A stretch of DNA of 64,000 nucleotides, taken from NCBI RefSeq assembly GCF_900323885.1, contig NZ_OOHJ01000018.1, positions 806,001-870,000 of the forward strand, in the 5' to 3' direction. This DNA comes from [Actinomadura] parvosata subsp. kistnae. GTDB taxonomy: Bacteria; Actinomycetota; Actinomycetes; Streptosporangiales; Streptosporangiaceae. The position numbers and the translations under genes are program-made. Positions 26,698 to 35,004 of this stretch are shown piece by piece (the stretch's first letter is position 1; each line of letters begins with the position of its first letter). The notes beneath the pieces were generated by a model. That model was given only the letters and a program-made list of their open reading frames with translations. It was not told the origin of the DNA and searched no databases.

Positions 26698-27554
26698 ATG
26701 ATTGATTCCTAGGGGTATCGGGATCAATGGTCGTAGGCGGTCAGTGATCGGGCGATGGGCTGGCCGGTCTTGTCGTTGTGCCAGATCAGGCTGGTCAGGG
26801 CAGGGATGCGGATGATCACGCGGATGGTGGCGCCCGCGGGGGTGCGTCCGCTGTGGCGTTCGAGGTCGAGCTCTTGAAGGTCTGGTTGATCGATTCGATG
26901 GTCTGGCGCAGCGGTTTGAACAGGTGCGCGCCCGGGCGCGGGGGCTCGCCCTTGCGGGCTTTGCGCAACAGGTGCACTCCTTCGGCGGCCAGGGTGTGCT
27001 CGAGGTCGCGACCGTAGTCCTGCATGTCGGCGATCAGGTTCTGACCGTGATGGCACGGCAGCAGATCGAGGTCGGCTTGGAGCATGCCCAGGAGGGTGGT
27101 GCGCTCGTCGGTCTTGGCGCCGGTCAGGGCGAAGGCGACGGGCAGCCCGCCCGAGGTGCACAGCACGTGCGGGCGTAGCCCCCAGAAGAAACAGGTGCAC
27201 CACCAGGCCGGTGGCGGCACGCAGGCGCTTGTTGTTGCCGGATTGGCCGGGCAGGTAGGGGAACAGGCCGCTCAGGTGGGCGCGGGCGTAGCGCGGCCGG
27301 CGCCGCTCGGAGGTGAAGCCGAGCAGCGCCGACAGCACCGCCAGGGTGACCGGCTCGGCGTCACTCAGCTGCGGTTGCAGCCCGGTCCGAGGTCGTTCGG
27401 GCGCCAGATCCGGGAAGCGATCAGTTGATCGTCGATCTTCACATGCAGTGCTGTCGCGAGGGTGTTCCGTTCTTTCGTCACAAATTGATCTTGGACACCC
27501 TCGCTGCATACCCGCAGGCAATCGCTGAACCGCAGCCCTTGGAATCAATCATCT
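26696..27554 (-). mobile_element. Decayed IS982-family-like insertion sequence
   Basis: 859 bp bounded by inverted repeats: AGATGATTGATTCCTAGGG at 26696-26714 and the complement of AGATGATTGATTCCAAGGG at 27536-27554 (18 of 19 identical). The inner transposase gene is on the minus strand and broken. The left repeat overlaps the stop codon of the ABC ATPase gene. No clear target duplication can be fixed. Confidence 0.8.
26724..27481 (-). pseudogene. IS982-like transposase remnant
   Basis: Begins at GTG 27481 with TKERNTLATALHVKIDDQLI, then a frameshift at about 27420 into LAPERPRTGLQPQLSDAEPV, GFTSERRRPRYARAHLSGLF, NNKRLRAATG. The middle, which in IS982 transposases carries the first catalytic Asp (VDSTPV type) and the zinc-finger-like core, is missing. 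The sequence resumes in another frame at FFWGLRPHVLCTSGGLPVAF, ALTGAKTDERTTLLGML. It returns to the first frame for the end HSGRTPAGATIRVIIRIPAL, IWHNDKTGQPIARSLTAYDH. With at least two frame changes and an internal deletion the enzyme cannot be active. Confidence 0.82.
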
Positions 27555-27655
27555 GGCCGGGTGCCCGGCTTGTCGATGACGTGGCCGGCTGCGAGTAGGT
27601 GGTCCGGTATACCTGCCGGGTAGACGGCGAGTCGCGGAACATGGCGGCTTCCGCC

Positions 27656-28237
27656 TCAAGGTCTCGGCTCCATCCCGTCGAACAGGGCTTGGAGTATGCG
27701 ATCGATGTAGTCGTGGGTCACGGGCTCCTGGGTGATCAGGAATCTGAAGTACAGGGGACCGGACAGGATCGCCATGGCCAGGTCGAGATCGAAGTCGGGC
27801 GAGATCTGCCCCTGCTCTTGGGCCGCCTTGAGGCGGGCGAGGGTCTTTTCCTCCTGCGGGCGGATGAAGCGTTCGTTGAGGCTGGCGGCGACCGCGGGAT
27901 CGTGCTGAGCCTCGCCCACCAGGGCTTGGTAGAGCGGGCCCCATGGTGGGGTGCCCAGCAGGTCGACTGTTCCGTGGATCTGCCGGCGCAGGTCGGCCAT
28001 GATGTCGCCGGTGTCGGGATAGTCGAGTACGGGCTCGTTCAGCGTCAGGAGCGAGTCGTGGAACAGCAGGCCTTTTGAGGGCCAGCGGCGGTAGATCGTG
28101 TGCTTGCCGACGCCGGCGCGGGCGGCGACCGCCTCGATGCTGAGTTTGGCGTAGCCGACCTCTCGGGCCAGGTCCAGCGTGGCCCGCATGATCGTTTCCG
28201 TCCGTTTGTCATAACGAGGAGCGCGGTGGTCGGTCAT
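27656..28237 (-). CDS. TetR/AcrR family transcriptional regulator
   Basis: 193 residues. HTH: ETIMRATLDLAREVGYAKLS, IEAVAARAGVGKHTIYRRWP, SKGLLFHDSLL. The C-terminal domain has the TetR_C pattern of regulators with a conserved PLYFRFLITQEPV segment. It is divergent from a short-chain dehydrogenase pseudogene (gap 132 bp). TetR-SDR pairs are common, so the SDR was probably its target and the regulator may now be orphaned. ATG 28237. The ~100 bp between its 3' end and the IS remnant hold no recognisable gene. Confidence 0.92.
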   Translation of the reverse strand: MTDHRAPRYDKRTETIMRATLDLAREVGYAKLSIEAVAARAGVGKHTIYRRWPSKGLLFHDSLLTLNEPVLDYPDTGDIMADLRRQIHGTVDLLGTPPWGPLYQALVGEAQHDPAVAASLNERFIRPQEEKTLARLKAAQEQGQISPDFDLDLAMAILSGPLYFRFLITQEPVTHDYIDRILQALFDGMEPRP

Positions 28238-28369
28238 GCCGCCACCTTATCGGAACGGCACGGGCCGTGTTGACACAGGCGCATCCGCTGGTCCACGCTG
28301 TCCCTGCCCGGCACAGACCGTGCCGTGCCGGTAGGCATATGACCCCGCCATGGAGAACGGAAGGACATC

Positions 28370-28712
28370 ATGAGCAAGGTTTGGTTCGTCGCCGGTTCTT
28401 CGCGCGGCCTGGGCCGCACCTTCGTCGAGGCCGCCCTGTCGCGCGGCGACAAGGCGGCCGCGACCGCCCGCAACCCCAAAGCCTTGACGAGCTGGTCGCC
28501 ACCTATGGCGAGGCCGTACTGCCGCTGGAGCTGTGGACGTGATCGACAACGCCGCCGTCTTCGAGAGCGTGAAGCGGGCCAGGCAGCACTTCGGCCGTCT
28601 CGACGTCATCGTGAACAACGCCGGCCACGCCCAGGTCGGCGCGGTCGAGGAGCTGCGAACCCTGCTGACGAGCCCCTCTCATCACACAGCGGGAAGCTCG
28701 GACCAGACATGA
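28370..28712 (+). pseudogene. Short-chain dehydrogenase/reductase fragment
   Basis: Starts after GGAAGGAC with MSKVWFVAGSSRGLGRTFVE (the Rossmann TGxxxGxG-type motif), AALSRGDKAAATARNPKAL. The frame shifts near 28483 (one base missing) to DELVATYGEAVLPLEL and near 28533 (TG inserted) to DVIDNAAVFESVKRARQHFG, RLDVIVNNAGHAQVGAVEEL. The text then stops at 28712 after ~110 residues. The catalytic Tyr-Lys half of the usual ~250-280-residue enzyme is gone. It is clearly non-functional as an enzyme and is divergent from the intact TetR gene. Confidence 0.82.
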
Positions 28713-28842
28713 CGACCCCATCACGCTCCCAGGTCGTGTCGGGCTCACATCGTGCCGATGACGAGGTTCTTGCGGGCGGTTTCGAGAGGGAAGTCATGAA
28801 GATCTTCAAAAGCGGCAGCGCCGTAAGGAAAGGACGGTGATC

Positions 28843-29754
28843 ATGCGTGTGTTCGTGGCGGGCGGTACTGGTGTTCTCGGCCGCCGTCTCGTGCCGCAGC
28901 TGGTGGCACGGGGCCATCAAGTGACGGCGACGGCGACCAACGTGGCCAAGCTGGCCCTGCTGGAGAAGATGGGCGCCGACGGGATCGTGATGAACGGGCT
29001 CGACGCCAGGTCGGTCGGCGAGGCGGTCGCGACGGCGCAGCCGGACGTGATCGTGCATCAGATGACCGCGATCTCGGGCAAGCCTGACTTCAAGAACTTC
29101 GACCGCTGGTTCGCCACCACCAACCGGCTGCGTATCGAGGGCACCGATCATCTGCTGGCCGCCGCCGAAGCGACCGGCGTAGCGCATGTCGTGGCGCAGA
29201 GCTACGCCAGCTGGAACGGCATCCGCCAAGGCGGATGGGTCAAGACCGAGGAGGACCCGCTCGACCCTACGAGCACAGGCCAGGGAGCGGCGGCGATCCG
29301 TCATCTTGAGAAGGCCGTCATCCACGCGGGTGGCGCGGTTTTGCGATATGGCGCGTTGTATGGGCCCGGCGCCACCGACGATCAGGTCGAACTCGTACGC
29401 AAGCGGCAGTATCCGGTCGTCGGCAGCGGCGGCGGCTACAGCTCCTGGGTACATCTGGACGACGCCGCGAGCGCCACCGTCCTGGCCGCGGAGCAGAAGG
29501 CGACCGGCGTGTTCAACATCGTCGACGACGAGCCGGCCCCGGCGCGCGAGTGGCTGCCCTACCTGGCCGCGTGCGCGGGAGCCAAGCCGCCGATGCGGGT
29601 CCCCGTCTGGCTGGCGCGGATCTTGGCCGGGGAAACGGCGGTGACGATGATGACGCAAGGGCGCGGCTTCTCCAACGCCAAGGCCAAGCGGGAGCTCGGA
29701 TGGACGCTGCGATACCCGTCGTGGCGAAAGGGCTTCAAGGAGGAGCTGGCATGA
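28843..29754 (+). CDS. NAD(P)-dependent epimerase/reductase (extended SDR)
   Basis: 303 residues from ATG 28843; GTG 28837 is an alternative, and AGGAAAGGA serves either. Rossmann MRVFVAGGTGVLGRRLVPQL, QSYASWNG (the Tyr-x-x-x-Lys catalytic pair is not evident in the usual place), YGPGATDD, C-terminal GRGFSNAKAKRELGWTLRYP, typical of NAD-dependent epimerase/dehydratase-like proteins. Substrate unknown. The stop overlaps the next start as ATGA, coupling it to the FAD oxidoreductase. A C-terminal remnant of a related gene lies ~1.2 kb downstream. It sits in a region rich in broken genes but is itself intact. Confidence 0.9.
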   Translation: MRVFVAGGTGVLGRRLVPQLVARGHQVTATATNVAKLALLEKMGADGIVMNGLDARSVGEAVATAQPDVIVHQMTAISGKPDFKNFDRWFATTNRLRIEGTDHLLAAAEATGVAHVVAQSYASWNGIRQGGWVKTEEDPLDPTSTGQGAAAIRHLEKAVIHAGGAVLRYGALYGPGATDDQVELVRKRQYPVVGSGGGYSSWVHLDDAASATVLAAEQKATGVFNIVDDEPAPAREWLPYLAACAGAKPPMRVPVWLARILAGETAVTMMTQGRGFSNAKAKRELGWTLRYPSWRKGFKEELA

Positions 29755-30872
29755 AGACACAGGTTCTGGTTCTCGGCGCGGGTTACACGGGCATGATGGC
29801 GGCGCTCGGCGTGGCGCGCCGCACCCGTGACGCGCAGGTCACCCTGGTCAACCCCACCGACCGCTTCGCCGAGCGACTGCGGTCGCACCAGGTCGCGGCC
29901 GGGCAGACGCTCGGTGACTATCGCATTCCGGCGCTCGTGGCGGGCACGGGGGTGCGGTTCGTCCAGGGCCGGGCGACCCGCATCGACACCTCCAGAAGGC
30001 GAGTGCTCGTCGCAGACGTCGAGCTGCCTTATGACATCCTCGTCTACGCGATCGGCAGCTACACCCCGCCCGTCGAGCACGCCTTCACCATCAGCGACCC
30101 CGGGCTGCCGGAGTTCCTGCGCCATGCGACGGGCACCTTTACGGTATGCGGCGCCGGTCTGACCGGCATCGAGGCCGCAACCGAGATCGCCGAGGCGTAC
30201 CCCCACCTGCACGTGCGTCTGGTCAGCCAGGGTGAGCCCGGCGCGATGATGGGCCCGGCGGCACGCGCCCACATGCACAAAGCGTTCGACCGGCTTGGCA
30301 TCGAGGTCCGCACCGGCGTGAGCGTCGCCAAGGTGCTGCCCGATGCGATCGACCTCGGCGGCGGCGAGCTGCTGCCCACCGACGGAACGCTCTGGACGAC
30401 CGGAGTCGCCTACGCGCCTTTGGCCGCCTCGGCGGGGATCAGCACCGACGAGGCCGGGCGGATCGTGGTGGACCAGGCCCTGCGCTCGGTGTCGCATCCG
30501 TCCGTCTACGCGGTCGGGGACGCGGGGGCGATCCGGCAGTCCTATGGGGTGATCCACGGTACGTGCCAGAGCGGCATCCCCATGGCTGCCCACGCCGCGC
30601 AATCGATCGTCCGGCAGGTGCGGGGCAAGCAGCCGCGCCCGTTCCGTTTCGGCTACTGGCATCAGCCGGTTTCGCTCGGACGAAAGGATGCGGTCATTCA
30701 GTTCACCTACCCCGATGACACGCCGCGTCGCTGGTATCTGAAGGCGAAAGCCGCGATCCGCTACAAGGAGGCGGTCAGCAGCAGCCCGCTGAAGTTCTAC
30801 CGCATGTCAGTCCCGCTGCCGGCGCGGATGCTCGGCATGACCGGCGGCCGCCGCAACAAGCTGCCCAGCTGA
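29751..30872 (+). CDS. FAD-dependent pyridine nucleotide oxidoreductase (NDH-2-like)
   Basis: 373 residues from ATG 29751. FAD-binding KTQVLVLGAGYTGMMAALGV; second Rossmann TGTFTVCGAGLTGIEAATEI for NAD(P)H; FAD contact SHPSVYAVGDAGAIR. The C-terminal ~60 residues (FRFGYWHQPVSLGRKDAVIQ, PLKFYRMSVPLPARML) could associate with the membrane. It lacks a CxxC disulfide, so it is not a disulfide reductase; it resembles type II NADH dehydrogenase/carotenoid-like oxidoreductases. It is translationally coupled to the upstream epimerase (ATGA), suggesting a shared redox pathway. The natural substrate is unknown. Confidence 0.9.
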   Translation: MKTQVLVLGAGYTGMMAALGVARRTRDAQVTLVNPTDRFAERLRSHQVAAGQTLGDYRIPALVAGTGVRFVQGRATRIDTSRRRVLVADVELPYDILVYAIGSYTPPVEHAFTISDPGLPEFLRHATGTFTVCGAGLTGIEAATEIAEAYPHLHVRLVSQGEPGAMMGPAARAHMHKAFDRLGIEVRTGVSVAKVLPDAIDLGGGELLPTDGTLWTTGVAYAPLAASAGISTDEAGRIVVDQALRSVSHPSVYAVGDAGAIRQSYGVIHGTCQSGIPMAAHAAQSIVRQVRGKQPRPFRFGYWHQPVSLGRKDAVIQFTYPDDTPRRWYLKAKAAIRYKEAVSSSPLKFYRMSVPLPARMLGMTGGRRNKLPS

Positions 30873-30950
30873 TTGCGCATCCGGGAAATCGCCATGATTT
30901 CCCGGATGCCGTGCGTCCAGAGCTACGGCCCCGATCGACACGTCCATGCG

Positions 30951-31037
30951 GTGTCGAACGCCAAGGCGAAGGCCGAACCGGGATGGACCTCCCCGCTGCC
31001 CAGCTACCGCGAAGGCGTGCACGCGCCACGGAACTGA
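30951..31037 (+). pseudogene. C-terminal remnant of a second epimerase-like gene
   Basis: In-frame text VSNAKAKAEPGWTSPLPSYR, EGVHAPRN, stop. It aligns with the end of the intact protein at 28843-29754 (FSNAKAKRELGWTLRYPSWR, KGFKEELA). Nothing of the rest of the gene is present upstream, so this is a leftover tail. Confidence 0.65.
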
Positions 31038-31312
31038 GGACAGCTGGACCGACCAGGGTGCCGGCACGGGCGATCGGCTTGCGGCAGGCCGGCGATGGCC
31101 TTGCCGACCAGTTCCTCAGAATGGCCCAGGCCGTACACCGCGGCGGTGTCGATCCAGTTGACGTCCGCGTCCAGCGCGTGGCGGATCGCAGCGATCGACT
31201 CGGCGTCGTCCGTCGCGCCCCAGCTGAAAGTCCAGCCCGAGCCCGACACGGCCCACGAACCGAAGCCCAACCGGGTGATCTCCATGCCGGTACGGCCAAG
31301 CATGACAGTCAT
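31004..31312 (-). pseudogene. Aldo/keto reductase N-terminal fragment
   Basis: From ATG 31312: MTVMLGRTGMEITRLGFGSW, AVSGSGWTFSWGATDDAESI, AAIRHALDADVNWIDTAAVY, GLGHSEELVGKAIAGLP. This is a clear AKR N-terminus with the Asp and Tyr of the active site. Homology stops near 31082 and the frame closes at 31004 in unrelated residues; about 230 residues including the catalytic Lys and His are missing. It is divergent from the truncated XRE gene at 31457, a pairing often seen in actinomycetes. Confidence 0.8.
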
Positions 31313-31456
31313 GGGTGATGCGCTCCCCGTGAATCGGAATGCCGGAACCGTTCCGGCGGATTCCACTCCGGCGTTCCACGCGAGGTCAGGCAGTGCCCGG
31401 CGCTGCCTAGGCATGCCATGACCAGGCATACCTACAATCAGGAAATAATCGGACAT

Positions 31457-31783
31457 ATGACCTTCGACCGACACGCCGAGCTGGGTGAATTCCTCCGATC
31501 GCGCCGCGCCCGGCTTCGCCCCGAGAAGTTCGGCCTGACCTCCTACGGACGGCGGCGCCGGGTCCCCGGATTGCGCCGCGAGGAGCTGGCGCAGCCGGCC
31601 GGGGTCAGCGTCGACCACTATGTCCGTCTGGAGCAGGGACGCAGCCTGCAGTTCTCGGCGGAGGTCCTGGACGCGGTGGCCAAGGCCCTGCGCCTACTTA
31701 GCCGGCCCGGTGGGGATCCTCCCGGGTGCCGGACAGCGCCCGGCGGACGTCCTCGTCCTCGGGGGCCAGCTCCGCGGCCCTGA
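31457..31783 (+). pseudogene. Truncated XRE/MmyB-type regulator
   Basis: From ATG 31457: MTFDRHAELGEFLRSRRARL, TSYGRRRRVPGLRREELAQP, AGVSVDHYVRLEQGRSLQFS, AEVLDAVAKALRLL. This is the helix-turn-helix domain of the MmyB-like family, normally ~270-290 residues. After about position 31695 the sequence is the 3' end of the opposite-strand TPR gene, and the remaining residues are its shadow. The ligand-binding MmyB domain is therefore lost, apparently at a recombination junction. It may still produce a short DNA-binding peptide. Confidence 0.78.
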
Positions 31784-33395
31784 GCAGGTCCTCGCGCGCC
31801 TGCCCGGGCAGCCCCGCCGCCTGGTACACCAGCGACCGGTTGAACAGCAGCTCGGCCGTCTCCGCCAGCTTCAGCGCCCGCGTCAGGTCCCCCAGCGCGC
31901 CCTCGTGGTCGCCCCGCTCGAACGCCAGCTCCGCCCGCCCCGCCCACGCGGCCACCAGCTCGGGATCGAGCTCCAGCGCCTCGTCGAAGGCCATGCGCGC
32001 CTCCGGGTAACGCTCCTCGGCCAGCTCCACCTGGCCCAGCACGCACAGCAGGTACGGGTCGCGCGGCGCCAGCTCCAGCCCCCGCTCCACGTCCTGCCGC
32101 GCCCGGGGATAGTCGCCGGCCGCCACGTGCAGACCGCAGCGGTTGACGTACGCGGGGGCGAACTCCGGGTCCAGCTCCAGCGTGTGGTCGAGGTCGGCGC
32201 GCGCCCCGTCCAGGTCGCCGGCGGCGTAGCGCACCTCGGACCGGTTGTAGTACGCCTCGGGGAAGGGCGGGCTGAGCCGCATGACGGTCTCGTAGTCGGC
32301 CAGTGCCTCCTCGTCGCGCCCCAGCTCGTGCAGCAGGTTGCCCCGGTCGAGGTAGTAGTCGGGGTAGCCGGGGTCGATCTCGATGGCTCGCGTGTAGTCG
32401 GCCAGCGCCGCCTCCGGCTGCCCCGCCATGGCCTGGAGCTGGGCCCGGTTGGCGTACAGGACGAGCCGGTGCACGGGGTGCTCCTCGCCCAGGCCGGCGG
32501 CCAGCTCGACGGCCCGCGCGACCAGCTCCATGGCGGCGTCGCGGCGGCCCCTGCGCACCTCCACCAGCGCCTTGCCGTTGAGGTCGAAGCCCAGGTGGAA
32601 GGCCCGCTCCCGGGGGTCGGGCAGCAGCGAGGTGATCGTGACGGCCTCGTTGATCCAGGCCAGCGCCTGCTCGGGGTCGCGTTGGGCGTGGTCGTGGTGG
32701 CGGACGAGGATCATGGCCGTGGCGTAGGCGGCGGTCGCGCGGTGCTTGGGGTCGGTGCTGAGGCGCCGGAGCCGGTCGTAGAGCTCGCGGGCCTCCTCCT
32801 CGCGCCCGACCGCCTCCAGGGACGAGGCCACCCGGTGCAGCAGGCGCTGCCAGCGCTCTGGCTCGTCCTCGTACGCCAGCCCGCGCAGCACCTCGAGCCC
32901 CGACTCGGCCATGGCGTGGTGGAAGCCCTCGTCGCGGTACCGGTCGAAGTCGGCGGGCAGCGGCCCCGCGCCCGGCCGGGACGGCCCCTCCTCGATGGTC
33001 AGCAGGCCGGGGTCGATCCTGCGCCGCAGCACGGCGACCAGCTCGGTGTCGGTGTGGTCGGCCTCGCCGAGGTTCGTGACGTGCAGGGTGAGCGGCCCCG
33101 ACCGGCTCAGGCAGTCGCGGATGAGCTCGGCCAGCCCGTTGGCGATGCGTAAGCTGCGCCGCACGCCCGGCACGAGCACCCGCTGCTCCCTGGGCAGCGT
33201 GTCGGCCAGCGACCGGCGGCGTAAGGGCACTCTGTCTCTCAGGTGCGGCGCGGCCGCCCTGATCTCGATGTCGTGCGCGGCGACCAGCTCGGGCCGGTGC
33301 TCCAGCTCGGCCGGGACGAGGTGGCCGAGCAACGCGGCGGCCAGAGTGTACGGGCCGCCGATGCGGCGATCCGCGTCGATGAAGATCGTGTCCAC
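31698..33395 (-). CDS. TPR protein with an N-terminal degenerate NTPase-like domain
   Basis: 565 residues from GTG 33395, preceded by GGGAGAGGGA. Residues 1-150 (MDTIFIDADRRIGGPYTLAA, LTLHVTNLGEADHTDTELVA, VLRRRIDPGLLTIEE) look like a STAND-type ATPase fold in which the Walker A GxxGxGK is replaced by RRIGGPYT. From ~190 on there are about nine to ten tetratricopeptide repeats, e.g. ALADYTRAIEIDPGYPDYYL, DRGNLLHELGRDEEALADYE, ARADLDHTLELDPEFAPAYV. A protein-interaction role is likely; the function is unknown. A 24-residue peptide gene lies upstream on the same strand, separated by a hairpin, implying one unit. The 3' end abuts the truncated XRE gene. Confidence 0.85.
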   Translation of the reverse strand: MDTIFIDADRRIGGPYTLAAALLGHLVPAELEHRPELVAAHDIEIRAAAPHLRDRVPLRRRSLADTLPREQRVLVPGVRRSLRIANGLAELIRDCLSRSGPLTLHVTNLGEADHTDTELVAVLRRRIDPGLLTIEEGPSRPGAGPLPADFDRYRDEGFHHAMAESGLEVLRGLAYEDEPERWQRLLHRVASSLEAVGREEEARELYDRLRRLSTDPKHRATAAYATAMILVRHHDHAQRDPEQALAWINEAVTITSLLPDPRERAFHLGFDLNGKALVEVRRGRRDAAMELVARAVELAAGLGEEHPVHRLVLYANRAQLQAMAGQPEAALADYTRAIEIDPGYPDYYLDRGNLLHELGRDEEALADYETVMRLSPPFPEAYYNRSEVRYAAGDLDGARADLDHTLELDPEFAPAYVNRCGLHVAAGDYPRARQDVERGLELAPRDPYLLCVLGQVELAEERYPEARMAFDEALELDPELVAAWAGRAELAFERGDHEGALGDLTRALKLAETAELLFNRSLVYQAAGLPGQAREDLLRAAELAPEDEDVRRALSGTREDPHRAG

Positions 33396-33468
33396 GCGGT
33401 CCCTCTCCCGTGGTGAGGCAGGGCCGACGCACCATCCTGACACGCCGGCCCGGTGGGCCGAACCCGTC

Positions 33469-33495
33469 CCCGCACGCGCGGCTCGCGCGTGCGGG
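33469..33495 (-). terminator. Hairpin between the small peptide gene and the TPR gene
   Basis: Perfect 12-bp stem CCCGCACGCGCG (33469-33480) and CGCGCGTGCGGG (33484-33495) with a 3-nt loop, 10 bp after the peptide stop. No T-run follows, so it may act as an attenuator letting the peptide be made in excess over the TPR protein. Confidence 0.7.
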
Positions 33496-33505
33496 AACAA
33501 GCGAA

Positions 33506-33580
33506 CTAGGCGCTGTGGCGGGGCGCGGCTCCGGCGCTCGGCTTCACGGTGCCGGGCTTGTGAACAACGATCTTCTTCAT
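33506..33580 (-). CDS. 24-residue basic peptide
   Basis: ATG at 33580 follows GAAAGG at 6 nt. The peptide starts MKKIVVHKPGTVKPS and ends APRHSA. Five Lys/Arg and two His with no acidic residue make it strongly basic; there is no Cys and no signal peptide. A TTGACA on the minus strand (33636-33631) lies ~50 bp upstream, with no convincing -10. Too short for standard gene finding; support comes from the ribosome-binding site, the hairpin directly after the stop and the co-directional TPR gene. It could be a ribosomally made modified-peptide precursor or a signalling peptide (inference); it could also be a leader peptide for the TPR gene. Confidence 0.5.
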   Translation of the reverse strand: MKKIVVHKPGTVKPSAGAAPRHSA

Positions 33581-33703
33581 GAGCGGCCTTTCACGTTCAA
33601 GCGGGACCGAACGATCAAATGACCGATACATGTCAACACATTGAAAAGTCGCCGATCAAGGTCTCATCTGGTAAGGCACATTTCAGTAGCCTTCGGGCCA
33701 GCC

Positions 33704-34882
33704 CTACTCGCCGAGGATCGCGTCGACGAACACCTCGGGGTCGAACGGCGCCAGATCGTCGGGCCCCTCGCCCAGCCCCACCAGCTTGACCGGCACGCCC
33801 AGCTCCCGCTGCACCGAGATGACGATGCCGCCCTTGGCGGTGCCGTCGAGCTTGGTCAGCGCGATGCCCGTGATGTTGACCACCTCGGCGAACACCTGCG
33901 CCTGCCGCATGCCGTTCTGGCCGGTGGTGGCGTCGAGGACCAGCAGCACCTCGTCGACCGTGGCCTTCTTCTCGATGACCCGCTTGACCTTGCCCAGCTC
34001 GTCCATGAGGCCGGTCTTGGTGTGCAGGCGGCCGGCCGTGTCGACGATCACGACGTCGACCTTCTCCTCGATGCCCTTGGCCACCGCGTCGAACGCCACG
34101 GACGCCGGGTCGCCGCCCTCGGGCCCGCGCACGGTGTCGGCACCCACCCGCTCGCCCCAGGTCTGGAGCTGGTCGGCGGCGGCGGCACGGAAGGTGTCGG
34201 CGGCGCCGAGCACCACCTTCTTGCCGTCGCCGATCAGGGAGCGGGCCAGCTTGCCGGTGGTGGTGGTCTTGCCGGTGCCGTTGACGCCCACGACGAGCAC
34301 GACCGCCGGCCGCTCACCGTGCTTCCGCACGTGCAGCGTACGGTCGAGGTCGGGGTTGACCTGGGCCAGGAGCTGCTCCCTGAGCAGGCCGCGCACCTCG
34401 TCCTGGGTGCGGCTGCCCAGCACCTTCACCTTCGTGCGCAGCTCCTCCACCATGGCGCGGGTCGGCGCGACGCCCACGTCGGCGGTGATCAGGCTCTCCT
34501 CGATCTCGTCCCACACCTCGTCGTCGAGGCGGTCGCGGGACAGCAGCTCCAGCAGCCCGCGCCCCAGCGCGTTCTGCGAGCGGGCCAGGCGCGAGCGCAG
34601 CCGCACCATCCGGCCCGCGGACGGCGGCGGAACCTCCACCTGAGGCTCGACGACGACCGGCTCGGCGGGCTTGACCGGCGGCGGGGGCAGCGTGGTGGTC
34701 GCGCCCTCGGCCTCCTCGCCCGCTCCGGCGGGCCGCTTCTCCTCCTCGGGAAGCACGGGGGCCTCTGGCGGCTTGACCGGCGGGGCCGCCTTACGGCCCG
34801 GCCTGAACAGCAGGAAGAGACCGCCGGCCGCCAGCAGGGCGACGACGGCCACGATCACGATGACGCCGAGGTAACCATCCAC
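33704..34882 (-). CDS. ftsY: Signal recognition particle receptor FtsY
   Basis: 392 residues. N-terminal membrane segment GVIVIVAVVALLAAGGLFLLF, then a Pro/Glu-rich linker (~30-90), then the NG domain. N-domain RLRSRLARSQNALGRGLLEL; G1 VVGVNGTGKTTTTGKLA; DTFRAAAADQL; G3 DTAGRLHTK; G4 TKLDGTAKGG; C-terminal GLGEGPDDLAPFDPEVFVDA. It docks SRP-bound ribosomes at the membrane for cotranslational insertion. The membrane anchor with acidic linker is the actinobacterial form. It is downstream of smc on the same strand (122-bp gap), the conserved actinobacterial order. The 3' side marks the edge of the conserved core block in this window. Confidence 0.97.
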   Translation of the reverse strand: MDGYLGVIVIVAVVALLAAGGLFLLFRPGRKAAPPVKPPEAPVLPEEEKRPAGAGEEAEGATTTLPPPPVKPAEPVVVEPQVEVPPPSAGRMVRLRSRLARSQNALGRGLLELLSRDRLDDEVWDEIEESLITADVGVAPTRAMVEELRTKVKVLGSRTQDEVRGLLREQLLAQVNPDLDRTLHVRKHGERPAVVLVVGVNGTGKTTTTGKLARSLIGDGKKVVLGAADTFRAAAADQLQTWGERVGADTVRGPEGGDPASVAFDAVAKGIEEKVDVVIVDTAGRLHTKTGLMDELGKVKRVIEKKATVDEVLLVLDATTGQNGMRQAQVFAEVVNITGIALTKLDGTAKGGIVISVQRELGVPVKLVGLGEGPDDLAPFDPEVFVDAILGE

Positions 34883-35004
34883 AAGATGTCAGTTTTCCAG
34901 ATCGACCACCATGGTCACGCACAAGGCCACACCGACCAGGCGAACTTCCCGCCCGCCACCCACCCGCTTCTCGCCGCCGACCAGGCGGACATCCCAGCGG
35001 CCGG

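Noticed and set aside
28606..29760. Minus-strand open frame opposite the epimerase gene
   Set aside because: Shadow of the coupled epimerase gene, which has clear Rossmann motifs and a ribosome-binding site.
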